Origin: Rhodocyclaceae bacterium
Lineage (GTDB): Bacteria > Pseudomonadota > Gammaproteobacteria > Burkholderiales > Rhodocyclaceae
Assembly: GCA_022072095.1 (NCBI GenBank)
Contig: JAJVIJ010000024.1
Coordinates: forward strand, 1 to 48,213
Length of the DNA stretch: 48,213 nucleotides
Reading direction: 5' to 3'
Numbering within the stretch: position 1 is the first letter of the stretch; every line of letters starts with the position of its first letter. A model generated the notes under the pieces. It saw nothing but the letters and a program-made list of their open reading frames with translations. It made no database searches and was not told the DNA's origin. Shown here in pieces: positions 8,826 through 17,878 of this stretch. A program made the position numbers and the translations under genes.

Positions 8826-10685
8826 ATGAGCGAATTTCACGGCATGGAAGATGTGTTGCAGGATTTTCTGGTCGAGGCGAGTGATCTGCTAGCCGGGGTC
8901 GACAATCACCTCGTCGAGCTCGAACGCAGCCCGGACGACCGGACGCTGCTGAACGAGATTTTCCGCGGGTTCCATACGGTCAAGGGCGGGGCCGGCTTCC
9001 TCAATGCGGCTGCGCTGGTACAGCTTTGTCATCTGACAGAAAATTTGTTCGACCTGTTGCGTAACGGCAAGCTGCAGGTGACGTCCACGATCATGGACGT
9101 GATCCTGTCCGCAACCGCCGAGGTCCGGCGGATGTTCGCCCGACTCGAGGCAAGGCAGCAGCCGCTGCCTGCCGATGGCGCGCTCATCGCCAGTCTGGAA
9201 CAGGCGATCGCCGGCAAGCCGCTGGCCGCCGTCGAAGCGCCTGCCCAGCAAGTGGCCGCGGTGCCGGCTGTTCATGCCGAGCCGGATTGGCCCGCGCTGC
9301 TGTCCGCATTGAACGGGCGCAGCACGGAGGCGCGCGTCACGGGAGAGGCCGCGCGTGCGGCCAATGAGCCGGCCAAGGCCGAGCACGATGCGGCCTACGG
9401 TCGGCGCACATCGGATCGGCCGGGCAATGCCGCACCGTCCGGGCGCCGCGACGGCGAGCGCGTGCGCGAAGCGACGATACGCGTCGACACCACGCGGCTC
9501 GACCACGTGCTCAACCTGTCCGGCGAAATCGGGCTGACCAAGAACCGTCTGACACTGCTGCGTTCCGACATCCTGAACGGCCGCACCGACCCGGATACGC
9601 TGCATGCGCTCGACGTGGCGGTGGGGCAGCTGGATCTGCTGGTGTCGGACCTGCAGAACGCGGTCATGAAGACGCGCATGCAGCCGATCGGACGCCTGTT
9701 CCAGAAGTATCCGCGGATCGCGCGGGATCTGGCGCGCAATCTCGGCAAGGATGTCGAGCTGGCCTTGTCCGGCGAGGACACCGAGATCGACAAGACGATG
9801 ATCGAGGATCTGTCCGATCCGATCATTCATCTGATCCGCAACGCCGTCGATCACGGCATCGAGCCTCCCGACGAACGGCGTGCGGCCGGCAAGCCGGAAA
9901 AATCGATGCTCCGGCTGGAGGCTCGCCAGGAGGGCGACCATATCGTCATTCTCATCGCCGATGACGGGCGCGGCATGAGCGCGGAACGGCTGCGTGCCAA
10001 GGCGCTCGAGCGCGGCCTGATCAGCGATGAGGAGGCCAATACGATGGACGAGCGTTCCAGCCACAATCTGATCTTCCTGCCCGGGTTTTCGACCAAGTCC
10101 GAGGTGTCGGACGTGTCGGGCCGCGGCGTCGGCATGGACGTCGTGCGTACCAACATCATGAAGCTCAATGGGTCGATCGACATCCGCTCGGTCCCGGGCA
10201 AAGGCACCACGTTCGTGATCTCGCTGCCGCTGACGCTGGCCATCCTGTCGGTGCTGCTGGTGCGGCTGGGTGAGCAGCCGTTCGCGGTGCCGCTGTCGAT
10301 GGTGCGCGAGATTCTGCCGATCGAGGCGGACAACGTGAAAGAGGTGGGCGGACGGGCGACGATGGTGGTGCGTGGCGAGGTGCTGCCGGTGCTGCCGCTG
10401 TCACATCTGCTCGGCTGGCCGTCCGACAGCGTGCCCGAGTACGGCGTGCTGATGCAGACCGCGGAGAGCGTGTTCATCCTCGCGATCGACAGCTTTGCGG
10501 GGCGTGAGGATGCGGTCGTCAAGAGCCTGGATGATTTTCGGCCGAAAGGAGTGTCCGGTGTCACCACGCTGTCGAACGGGCAGATCGTGTTGATCCTGGA
10601 CATGAAGGAGCTGCTGAGTGGCATCGGCGACCGGATCGGTGTCCCCCGGTCGGAATTGGTCCAGGATCTGGCGGTAGCGGCTTGA
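8826..10685 (+). CDS. cheA: Chemotaxis histidine kinase CheA
   Basis: A 619-residue soluble histidine kinase. The HPt domain has the phosphorylated His50 in FHTVKGGAGFLN. Residues about 135-220 are an Ala/Arg-rich linker in which I see no P2 CheY-docking fold. Then come the dimerisation helices (LNLSGEIGLTKNRL), the ATPase domain with an N box (LIRNAVDHGIEPPDERR), G1 (ADDGRGM) and G2 (GRGVGMDVVRTNI), and a C-terminal CheW-like regulatory domain. ATG 8826 is chosen because the frame upstream lies in cheZ. It closes the classic part of the chemotaxis operon. Confidence 0.95.
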   Translation: MSEFHGMEDVLQDFLVEASDLLAGVDNHLVELERSPDDRTLLNEIFRGFHTVKGGAGFLNAAALVQLCHLTENLFDLLRNGKLQVTSTIMDVILSATAEVRRMFARLEARQQPLPADGALIASLEQAIAGKPLAAVEAPAQQVAAVPAVHAEPDWPALLSALNGRSTEARVTGEAARAANEPAKAEHDAAYGRRTSDRPGNAAPSGRRDGERVREATIRVDTTRLDHVLNLSGEIGLTKNRLTLLRSDILNGRTDPDTLHALDVAVGQLDLLVSDLQNAVMKTRMQPIGRLFQKYPRIARDLARNLGKDVELALSGEDTEIDKTMIEDLSDPIIHLIRNAVDHGIEPPDERRAAGKPEKSMLRLEARQEGDHIVILIADDGRGMSAERLRAKALERGLISDEEANTMDERSSHNLIFLPGFSTKSEVSDVSGRGVGMDVVRTNIMKLNGSIDIRSVPGKGTTFVISLPLTLAILSVLLVRLGEQPFAVPLSMVREILPIEADNVKEVGGRATMVVRGEVLPVLPLSHLLGWPSDSVPEYGVLMQTAESVFILAIDSFAGREDAVVKSLDDFRPKGVSGVTTLSNGQIVLILDMKELLSGIGDRIGVPRSELVQDLAVAA

Positions 10686-10728
10686 TGCGTGATCGGACCG
10701 AACATCATGGGTCGGAGGGAGGCTGAAC

Positions 10729-11022
10729 ATGTCGAATAAGACGATGACGGGTGAAGCGCTGCGCTGGTTCGAACGCCTGCTTGCCGCTCCGCGCAAGGCT
10801 CACGATCGGAGCGAGACGGACCGTCGCCAGCGCCTGGCACGGATCGCGGGCGACCATGCCTGCCTGGAGTCCCAGCTTCGGCTGATCGAGTTGAATGCGA
10901 GGCTCGAGTCGCTGACTTCCCCGGATGCCGCGGTGCTGGCCGCGTTCGCCCGCAGGTTGATCGAGGAAAACCGGGGCGTCCAGCCCGAGCCGCGGGCCGT
11001 GCAACGCTGCGCGCTTGGGTGA
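10729..11022 (+). CDS. Small uncharacterised protein after cheA
   Basis: A 97-residue, charged, probably all-helical soluble protein without Cys in a motif, signal peptide or membrane segment. I recognise no family. The middle part (ACLESQLRLIELNARLESL) could form a coiled coil. GGAGG lies about ten bases before ATG 10729, and the stop overlaps the GTG start of the next gene (GTGA), so the two are likely translationally coupled. Position at the end of the chemotaxis operon suggests a flagellar or chemotaxis link, by context only. Confidence 0.65.
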   Translation: MSNKTMTGEALRWFERLLAAPRKAHDRSETDRRQRLARIAGDHACLESQLRLIELNARLESLTSPDAAVLAAFARRLIEENRGVQPEPRAVQRCALG

Positions 11023-11357
11023 TCGGTGTCGTGGCGGAGTCCAACTCATCCCCGATCATCGATTTCGATCACCTGCGGGCGTTGTCCGAATCGGACCCGG
11101 CGGCGTATTTCAGCGAGCGTGCGCGACTGATCAATGCCTACATCGACACCTGTCCTGCATCGGAACGGGCGACGCTGCGTGCCTTGCAGGCCCGTATCGA
11201 CGCACTGCGCGCAAGCTCCGGTTCGCCGCTGATTGCGACCCGCGCGATCGCCGGCATGTTGGGAGACTACCTCGACGCGCTGGCTGAACGCCTGCGTGCA
11301 TTGCGCGCCGAAGCGCGGGCGCTGTGCGCGCGCGACGACCCTGACGCGCGCATGTAA
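11019..11357 (+). CDS. DUF3135-like small protein
   Basis: A 112-residue protein. The pattern of an FDHL start, DPAAYFSERARLINAYI, a central LRALQARIDALRASSGSPL and a helical end resembles my memory of DUF3135 proteins, small helical proteins of unknown role in gammaproteobacteria; this assignment is from memory of the family. GTG 11019 overlaps the stop of the previous gene by four bases, a typical coupling arrangement. A GTG at 11031 is another possible start. It is the last gene before the flhB promoter region. Confidence 0.65.
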   Translation: MIGVVAESNSSPIIDFDHLRALSESDPAAYFSERARLINAYIDTCPASERATLRALQARIDALRASSGSPLIATRAIAGMLGDYLDALAERLRALRAEARALCARDDPDARM

Positions 11358-11470
11358 GGTCCTCGGCTCGGGCGGCGTCGCCACGCCGGGCGATCGAGGT
11401 CCCCGTGATACGTGGCTTTCCCATTCCGGTTCTGATGAATTGAGGCTTTAGGCGCGCGCTATTCCCGCGC

Positions 11471-11497
11471 TTGGAATGTTCCAGTGCTTCGCATAAT
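11471..11497 (+). promoter_or_regulatory. Possible sigma-70 type promoter before flhB
   Basis: The 163-base gap 11358-11520 holds no gene. TTGGAA at 11471 and CATAAT at 11492 form a sigma-70-like pair, but with a 15-base spacer, shorter than ideal. GGGAG at 11511-11515 is the flhB ribosome site. Confidence 0.3.
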
Positions 11498-11520
11498 CGG
11501 CTCACGAACAGGGAGCCGAT

Positions 11521-12657
11521 ATGTCCGAAGCGAGCGATCAGGAGCGCACCGAAGCCGCCAGTCCGCGGCGCCTCGCTCGTGCGCGCGAGGAAGGGCAGGT
11601 GCCGCAATCGCGCGAGCTGGTGACCTTTCTGGTTCTCGTCGCCGGCCTGGGCGGACTGGGGGCCATGGCCGGCTGGCTGGGTAGCCGCTCGCTGTCGGGC
11701 TTCCGCAGTGGCCTGACGCTGGATCGCCGGGCCGCGTTCGAGCCGGATGTTCTCGTGCACGCGCTGGCGCAGATGTTTGCCGAGGGGCTGATCACACTTG
11801 CCCCGATACTCGGACTCACGGTGCTGGCAGCCCTGATCGGGCCGCTGCTGGTGGGCGGCTGGAATTTCGCGCCAAAAGCGCTGGTGCCGCAGTGGTCGCG
11901 CATCGATCCCGTTTCCGGCCTGAAGCGGCAGTTCTCCGTGCATGCGGCCGTCGAGCTGGTCAAGGCGATGCTGAAGGCCCTCGTCATCGGCCTGGCGGCG
12001 GTCTGGGTTTTCGTTCATGAGTGGCCGGGGCTGGCCGGCTTGCTGTTCGAGCCACTGCCGCGGGCGCTGAGCCATTTCTCGGACAGCCTGCTGCGTGCGG
12101 CCTTCCTGATCATGGCGGGCATGGCGGCGGTGGTGGCGATCGACGTGCCCTTCCAGCTTTGGCAATACCACGCACGCTTGCGCATGACCAAGGAGGAGCT
12201 GCGGCAGGAGGGCAGGGAGCAGGAGGGCAGCCCGGAGGTGAAGGCACGCATCCGCCGGCAGCAGCAGCAAATCGCCCGTCGGCGCATGATGAGCGAAGTG
12301 CCCAAGGCCAGTGTCGTCGTGACCAATCCGACGCACTTTTCGGTGGCCTTGCGTTACGACCCGGATCAGGATGCCGCACCGCGCGTGCTGGCCAAGGGGC
12401 GCGGGCGCATCGCGCTGCGCATCCGCGAGCTCGCCGCCGAACATCAAATTCCGATGCTGGAAGCACCGCCGCTGGCGCGCGCCCTGTATCGCCATGCGGA
12501 CCTCGATGCACTCGTGCCGAGCGCGCTCTATCGGGCCGTTGCCGAAGTGCTCGCCTACGTGTTCCAGATGAACGAGGCGCGCGCGCAGGGCCGTTCGCTG
12601 CCACCCACACCGACCACGTTCTCGGTCCCGCCCGAGCTGGATCCGGGTGCGGCCTGA
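11521..12657 (+). CDS. flhB: Flagellar export apparatus protein FlhB
   Basis: A 378-residue component of the flagellar type III export gate that switches substrate from rod/hook to filament type. Four hydrophobic segments lie in the first 210 residues, followed by a linker (RMTKEELRQEGREQEG) and the autocleaved cytoplasmic domain with N269-P-T-H in VVTNPTHFSVALRY. The N-terminal ASDQERTEAASPRRLARARE is typical of the family. Length is normal. It starts the flagellar operon and is followed after 14 bases by flhA. Confidence 0.97.
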   Translation: MSEASDQERTEAASPRRLARAREEGQVPQSRELVTFLVLVAGLGGLGAMAGWLGSRSLSGFRSGLTLDRRAAFEPDVLVHALAQMFAEGLITLAPILGLTVLAALIGPLLVGGWNFAPKALVPQWSRIDPVSGLKRQFSVHAAVELVKAMLKALVIGLAAVWVFVHEWPGLAGLLFEPLPRALSHFSDSLLRAAFLIMAGMAAVVAIDVPFQLWQYHARLRMTKEELRQEGREQEGSPEVKARIRRQQQQIARRRMMSEVPKASVVVTNPTHFSVALRYDPDQDAAPRVLAKGRGRIALRIRELAAEHQIPMLEAPPLARALYRHADLDALVPSALYRAVAEVLAYVFQMNEARAQGRSLPPTPTTFSVPPELDPGAA

Positions 12658-12671
12658 GCGGGACATGAGTC

Positions 12672-14762
12672 ATGGCTGAACAAAGCTTGGCAATCGGCCG
12701 CTTGATGCGCGGCATGGACGTGCGCGCGCTGTCGGCGCCGGTACTCATCATCCTGATCCTGGCGATGATGGTGCTGCCGCTGCCGCCCTTCCTGCTCGAC
12801 GTGCTGTTTACCTTCAACATCGCCGTCGCGGTGATGGTGTTGATGGGTTCGCTGTACGCGCGGCACGCGCTGGAGTTCTCGTCCTTTCCGACCGTGCTGC
12901 TGGTGACGACGCTGTTGCGGCTGTCCCTGAACGTCGCCTCGACGCGGGTGGTGCTGCTGGAGGGCCATACCGGGCCGGATGCGGCGGGGCGTGTGATCGA
13001 GGCGTTCGGCCATTTCCTGGTCGGCGGCAATTATGCGGTCGGGCTGATCGTGTTCGTGATCCTGGTGGTCATCAATTTCGTCGTCGTCACCAAGGGTGCC
13101 GGACGGATCGCGGAGGTCGCGGCACGCTTCACGCTGGACGCAATGCCGGGCAAGCAGATGGCCATCGACGCCGATCTGAATGCGGGCCTGATCGGCGAGG
13201 AAGCGGCGCGCAGCCGACGCAAGCAGATTGGGGACGAGGCCGATTTCTACGGCTCGATGGATGGTGCCTCGAAGTTCGTGCGCGGCGACGCCGTGGCCGG
13301 GATCCTGATCCTGCTGCTCAACATCATCGGCGGTCTGATCGTCGGTGTCGGGCAGCACGACATGGCGTTTGCCGATGCCGCCAAGAACTACACCTTGCTG
13401 ACGATCGGTGACGGCCTGGTGGCGCAGATTCCGGCGCTGGTGATCTCGATCGCTGCCGGCATCGTCGTCTCGCGTGTCGGCTCCGGCGAAGACCTGTCCG
13501 AGCAGGTGATGAGCCAGGTGTTCGGCGACAGTCGCGTGCTGTTTCTCGCCGGAGGCGTTGTCGGCGTGCTCGGACTGATTCCGGGCATGCCGAATCTGGT
13601 TTTCCTGGCGCTGGCGGCAGGTCTCGTCTGGCTAGGCCAATGGCGGCGCGCGCGGCAGGCGGCCGCGGCCGAAGAGCCGGCGCCCGCATCGGCCAGCCCC
13701 GAGCCTGGCGAGGCGCAGGAGGCGAGCTGGGCGGATGTCACGCCGGTCGACGTGCTCGGGCTGGAAGTGGGTTACCGCCTGATCGGCATGGTCGACAAGA
13801 CTCAGGACGGCGAGCTGTTGCGCCGGATTCGCGGGCTGCGGCGGAAGTTCGCCCAGGAAATCGGCTTCCTGTGCGCGCCGGTGCATATCCGTGACAACCT
13901 CGAGCTGCGACCGAATGGTTATCGGATTCTGCTCAAGGGCGTCGTCGTCGGCGAGGGCGAGGCCTGGCCGGGTCAGTGGCTGGCGATCAATCCCGGCCGG
14001 GTCGGCGGCACTCTACCGGGGCAGGACACCCATGACCCGGCCTTCGGGCTGCCGGCGGTGTGGGTCGACGGCGGACTGCGTGAACAGGCGCACGCACTCG
14101 GCTATACGGTGGTGGATGCGTCCACGGTGATCGCGACGCATCTGAATCAGCTTCTGCTGACCCATGCCGCCGAGCTGCTCGGCCGGGAAGAGTGTCAGGC
14201 CTTGCTCGACCACCTCGGGCGCGACGCGCCACGGCTGGTCGAGGATCTGGTGCCGAAGCAAATGGCGCTGTCGGTCGTGCAGCGCGTGCTCCAGAACCTG
14301 CTCAGTGAGGGTGTGCCGCTGCGCGACATGCGCTCCATCGTCGAGACGCTGGCCGAGCAGGCCACGCGCACGCAGGAACCCATGGAACTCACCGGCCGCG
14401 TGCGCGCCGCGCTGGGCCGCGCCATCGTGCAGCAGCTGGCGCCGGGCCAGGGCGAACTGCCGGTCATGGTGCTCGATCCGCAGCTGGAGCGTCTGCTCGG
14501 CCAGACCCTGCAGGCCGGTCAGACCGACGCGGTCGGTATCGAACCCGGACTCGCCGAGACCTTGCTCACGGAGGCCGCGCAGGCGGTACGCGAGCACGAG
14601 GAGCTCGGTTTGTCGGCGATCCTGCTGGTACCCGAACGAATTCGCTGGCTGCTGTCGCACTTCCTGCGCCGATCCGTGCCGGCACTGCATGTGTTGTCGC
14701 ACAACGAAGTTCCTGAAAACCGCAATCTGAAAGTGACCATCGTCATAGGAGGCAAGTCATGA
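12672..14762 (+). CDS. flhA: Flagellar export apparatus protein FlhA
   Basis: A 696-residue export gate protein that forms the nonameric ring and couples proton flow to secretion. The N-terminal half has about eight membrane segments, with the conserved cytoplasmic loop (DAMPGKQMAIDADLNAGLI, then ASKFVRGDAVAGI). A charged linker rich in Ala and Glu (about residues 325-355) leads to the cytoplasmic domain that docks chaperones. Length and domain order are normal. The stop overlaps the flhF start (ATGA). Confidence 0.97.
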   Translation: MAEQSLAIGRLMRGMDVRALSAPVLIILILAMMVLPLPPFLLDVLFTFNIAVAVMVLMGSLYARHALEFSSFPTVLLVTTLLRLSLNVASTRVVLLEGHTGPDAAGRVIEAFGHFLVGGNYAVGLIVFVILVVINFVVVTKGAGRIAEVAARFTLDAMPGKQMAIDADLNAGLIGEEAARSRRKQIGDEADFYGSMDGASKFVRGDAVAGILILLLNIIGGLIVGVGQHDMAFADAAKNYTLLTIGDGLVAQIPALVISIAAGIVVSRVGSGEDLSEQVMSQVFGDSRVLFLAGGVVGVLGLIPGMPNLVFLALAAGLVWLGQWRRARQAAAAEEPAPASASPEPGEAQEASWADVTPVDVLGLEVGYRLIGMVDKTQDGELLRRIRGLRRKFAQEIGFLCAPVHIRDNLELRPNGYRILLKGVVVGEGEAWPGQWLAINPGRVGGTLPGQDTHDPAFGLPAVWVDGGLREQAHALGYTVVDASTVIATHLNQLLLTHAAELLGREECQALLDHLGRDAPRLVEDLVPKQMALSVVQRVLQNLLSEGVPLRDMRSIVETLAEQATRTQEPMELTGRVRAALGRAIVQQLAPGQGELPVMVLDPQLERLLGQTLQAGQTDAVGIEPGLAETLLTEAAQAVREHEELGLSAILLVPERIRWLLSHFLRRSVPALHVLSHNEVPENRNLKVTIVIGGKS

Positions 14763-16165
14763 AAGCCAGACGGTTCCTCGCCGCCACGGCCCGCGACGCA
14801 TTGCGCAAGGTCAAGGAAGAGTTGGGCCCCGATGCCATCGTGCTGTCCAACCGAACCAGCGAGCGCGGCGTCGAGATCATGGCCATGGCTGCCGGCGATC
14901 TGATCGGTCTGCGAGCGGCCGAGCCGACGCCGCCGCAAACGACGCCGATGTCCGCAGGCGAGGCCGACACGTCGCCCGATTACCAGGTCAGTCTATCCAC
15001 CGCTTCGGTGCGCGCGGCCGCTCCCGGCATCCAGCCCTGGCAGCCGGCGGCCGCGGCAGGTTCGGTCGCCCGCATGGCCAATCCGACGGTGCGCAGCACA
15101 CCTCCAGTCCATGCACAGCCGACGCCACCACGGGCGGCCGAGCCTCGACCGGCCAGCGCCACAGGTCCGGCCGATGGGCGCGATGCGCCGCGCATGTCCG
15201 ATGCATTGATGGATGAGCTGAAAGGATTGCGCACCCTGGTCGAGCGGCAACTGGCCGGATTCGCCTGGAGCGAGCTGGCGCGCGAGAATCCGATGCAGTC
15301 GATCCTGCTGGGCGAATTGCTCGACGCCGGCTTTTCGCCGCAACTGGCCCGCCGAGTCGCCGCACACGGCACGTCCGACAATCTGGCGGCGGCCCGCAAC
15401 GAGGCACGTTCGGCCATCAATCGTGGCCTGATCACGCTCGCCGACGAGGCCGACATCATCGATCGTGGCGGGGTCTTCGCGCTGGTTGGGCCAACCGGTG
15501 TCGGCAAGACGACGACGACCGCCAAGCTGGCTGCGCGCTGCGTGGTGCGCCATGGTGCGCAGCATCTGGCGCTGGTGACCACCGACGGCTACCGGATCGG
15601 CGCGGTCGAGCAACTGCGCATCTACGGACGCATACTCGGCGTACCGGTCTATGCCGTGCGCGATGCGGCAGACCTGAATCGCTGCCTGGCGGACCTGGCC
15701 GACAAGCACATGGTGCTGATCGACACCGTCGGCGTGAGCCAGCGTGACCGTCAGGTCGCGGAGCAGGCCGCCATGCTGCAGGGTGGCGGCGACGTGCGAC
15801 GCATCCTGTTGCTGAACGCGGCCGCACGCGGCGACATGCTCGACGATGTCGTGCGTGCGTATTCCGGCCCGGATCTGGTCGGTGCCATCCTCACCAAGGT
15901 CGACGAGGCCGTGAGCCTGGGCTCGCCACTCGATGTCCTGATCCGGCATGAGCTGGAGTTGTTCTTCGTGGCCAACGGCCAGCGCGTACCCGAGGATCTG
16001 CACCTGCCCAACAGGCCCTACCTCATGCATCGCGCACTGAAGAATCTGCCCGAAGGTTCGGCCCATCACCTGGATCTTCATGAAGCCGGGCTGCGCATGG
16101 CATCCGGCGATGGCACGGGGCGGGTAGGGATCGCTGCCCGGGCGGGAGCTCGCAGCCATGCTTGA
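14759..16165 (+). CDS. flhF: Flagellar SRP-type GTPase FlhF
   Basis: A 468-residue GTPase that sets the polar position and start of flagellar assembly. The N-terminal domain starts MKARRFLAATARDALRKVKE and is followed by a Pro/Ala-rich linker, then the N domain and the SRP-type G domain with P-loop GPTGVGKTTTTAKLAA near residue 244, TTDGYRIGAVEQL, the G3-like LIDTVGVSQRD and the TKVDEA specificity motif. It overlaps flhA and flhG by a few bases. With flhG it would specify polar flagella. Confidence 0.96.
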   Translation: MKARRFLAATARDALRKVKEELGPDAIVLSNRTSERGVEIMAMAAGDLIGLRAAEPTPPQTTPMSAGEADTSPDYQVSLSTASVRAAAPGIQPWQPAAAAGSVARMANPTVRSTPPVHAQPTPPRAAEPRPASATGPADGRDAPRMSDALMDELKGLRTLVERQLAGFAWSELARENPMQSILLGELLDAGFSPQLARRVAAHGTSDNLAAARNEARSAINRGLITLADEADIIDRGGVFALVGPTGVGKTTTTAKLAARCVVRHGAQHLALVTTDGYRIGAVEQLRIYGRILGVPVYAVRDAADLNRCLADLADKHMVLIDTVGVSQRDRQVAEQAAMLQGGGDVRRILLLNAAARGDMLDDVVRAYSGPDLVGAILTKVDEAVSLGSPLDVLIRHELELFFVANGQRVPEDLHLPNRPYLMHRALKNLPEGSAHHLDLHEAGLRMASGDGTGRVGIAARAGARSHA

Positions 16166-17009
16166 ACTGCGCCGCGACCAGGCCAGCGGGCTCAGACGCC
16201 TGTTTCGCAAGGCGCCGGTGACGCGCATCGCCTTTGCTGGTGGGGCACCGAGGGGTGACGGCACGGAGTTGGCGCTGGCCTGTGCACGTGCGCTGCGTTC
16301 CCAGGGGTTCGGGCTGATGTTGATCGACGAACGGACCGGCCCCGGCAACGCACTGGGCCGACTGCGGCAACGGCCGCGGTATGACCTGATCCAAGCGTTG
16401 GAGCGCTCGCTGCCCCTGCCGAGAGTCTGCCTGCCGGTGGGGCCCAGTCTAATGGTGGCTGCGGCCTCGCGCCTGGCGGCCCGCGGCCACGAGCTCGACG
16501 CGGGCATGCGACAGGCGCTGGCGGAGTGCATGGGAGCGTTCGACGAGGCCTGCGACGTGATGATCATCGACATGGCGACGGACGTGACGACGGCTTCGAT
16601 GGGATGTTCGGCGCTCGCCCGCGAAGCCGATCATGTCGTCGTGACGGTGCGCGATCAGGGCAGGTCGATGACCGAGTCGTATGCGCTGATCAAGCAGGTC
16701 TGCACCTGGAGTGAGGTACCGGACGTGCACGTGGTCGTGGCCGGGCCGATGTCATCCGCAGCTGCCCACGCACTCTACGGCCGCTTTGCGGAGACGGTGG
16801 GCGCGTATCTGGGGATGCGGCCGCACTGGGGCGGGCATATGGGGCCGGACGTGGACGCGTCGACCTCCGGGCCGGACATGGCGGCGTCTCAAGTCGCATA
16901 TGCCCTGGCCGAAAAGATTGTCGTTGCCCGCTACGACGCACCGGTGGCGGTGCAAGGCGGGACCAACCGATGGCTGGAATCGACGCGCTCGATGGCCAGT
17001 TGCTCTTGA
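16158..17009 (+). CDS. flhG: FlhG/FleN-like MinD-type protein with a degenerate P-loop
   Basis: A 283-residue MinD/ParA-family protein in the position of FlhG (FleN), the ATPase that limits flagellar number with FlhF. The fold is recognisable from ALACARALRSQGFGLMLIDE, DVMIIDMATDVT and the family hallmark TESYALIKQV. However, the deviant Walker A (normally KGGVGKT) reads GGAPRGDGTE: both the signature lysine and the P-loop lysine are missing, and LDAD is replaced by LIDER. ATP binding is therefore doubtful. The frame is intact and length normal, so it is unlikely to be a pseudogene. It overlaps flhF by eight bases. Confidence 0.85.
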   Translation: MLELRRDQASGLRRLFRKAPVTRIAFAGGAPRGDGTELALACARALRSQGFGLMLIDERTGPGNALGRLRQRPRYDLIQALERSLPLPRVCLPVGPSLMVAAASRLAARGHELDAGMRQALAECMGAFDEACDVMIIDMATDVTTASMGCSALAREADHVVVTVRDQGRSMTESYALIKQVCTWSEVPDVHVVVAGPMSSAAAHALYGRFAETVGAYLGMRPHWGGHMGPDVDASTSGPDMAASQVAYALAEKIVVARYDAPVAVQGGTNRWLESTRSMASCS

Positions 17010-17020
17010 GGATCGAAATC

Positions 17021-17860
17021 ATGAAAGTCGCAAAAAGAGGGTCGTCATCGTCGGTCGCGGCAGCAAGCGGAAAGTGTGCGGACGAACATGCAAAAGCAGG
17101 GCGCGGGGCGCCGGCCAAGGCCGCCTTTTACCTGGCCAGCACCGGCAAGAGTGCCGACGACCTGGTCCGGCAGTACGCGCCGCTGGTCAAGCGCATCGCC
17201 TATCACCTGATGGCGAAGCTTCCGGCCAGCGTCCATGTCGACGACATGGTCCAGAACGGCATGCTCGGCCTGCTCGACGCCATCAACCGTTACCAGGAAG
17301 GACTGGGGGCGCAGTTCGAGACCTATGCCGTCCAGCGGATTCGCGGCGCCATGCTGGATGGACTGCGTGAAAACGACTGGCTGCCGCGCAGCCTGCGCCG
17401 CGACATGCGGCGTATCGAAGACGCCATTCATCAGCTCGAACATCGCAATGGTCGCCAGCCCAGCGAAGGCGAGCTGGCCTCGGCACTGGACATGCCGCTG
17501 GAGGACTATCAAAAAATGCTCCATGAGGCGCGCGGCTATCAGCTCGTCTATCTGGAAGATTTCAGCGGTGGCGAGGACGAGGATTTTCTCGAGCGGCTGG
17601 ACATCGGCGGCGAGGACGACCCGCTCGACCGCCTCATCGACCGTGACCGACGCGAGAGCCTGGTCAGGGCCATCGACGACCTGCCCGAACGCGAGAAACT
17701 GGTCATGTCCCTGTACTACGAAGAGGACCTGAACCTGCGTGAGATTGGCGAAGTGCTCGGGGTGACCGAATCGCGGGTGTGCCAGTTGCACAGCCAGGCC
17801 GTGGCACGACTGCGTGCGCGCATGTTCGCGCGCGACAACGCGCATCGGCCCGGTCTTTGA
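17021..17860 (+). CDS. fliA: Flagellar sigma factor FliA (sigma-28)
   Basis: A 279-residue sigma factor for late flagellar and chemotaxis promoters. Region 2 (LVRQYAPLVKRIAYHLMAKL, DDMVQNGMLGLLDAI, FETYAVQRIRGAMLDGLR), region 3 and region 4 (LPEREKLVMSLYYEEDLNLR, GVTESRVCQLHSQA) are all present. About 40 extra, low-complexity residues precede region 2; ATG 17021, with GAGG upstream, is chosen over the start at 16970 that lies in flhG. The matching promoter is seen at 1683 upstream of the chemotaxis genes. Confidence 0.95.
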   Translation: MKVAKRGSSSSVAAASGKCADEHAKAGRGAPAKAAFYLASTGKSADDLVRQYAPLVKRIAYHLMAKLPASVHVDDMVQNGMLGLLDAINRYQEGLGAQFETYAVQRIRGAMLDGLRENDWLPRSLRRDMRRIEDAIHQLEHRNGRQPSEGELASALDMPLEDYQKMLHEARGYQLVYLEDFSGGEDEDFLERLDIGGEDDPLDRLIDRDRRESLVRAIDDLPEREKLVMSLYYEEDLNLREIGEVLGVTESRVCQLHSQAVARLRARMFARDNAHRPGL

Positions 17861-17878
17861 CGCGGGCGGCCGGGCGTC

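Noticed and set aside
11471-11488. Sigma-54-like sequence TTGGAAT...TGCTT before flhB
   Set aside because: GG and GC are 11 bases apart, while sigma-54 needs 10.
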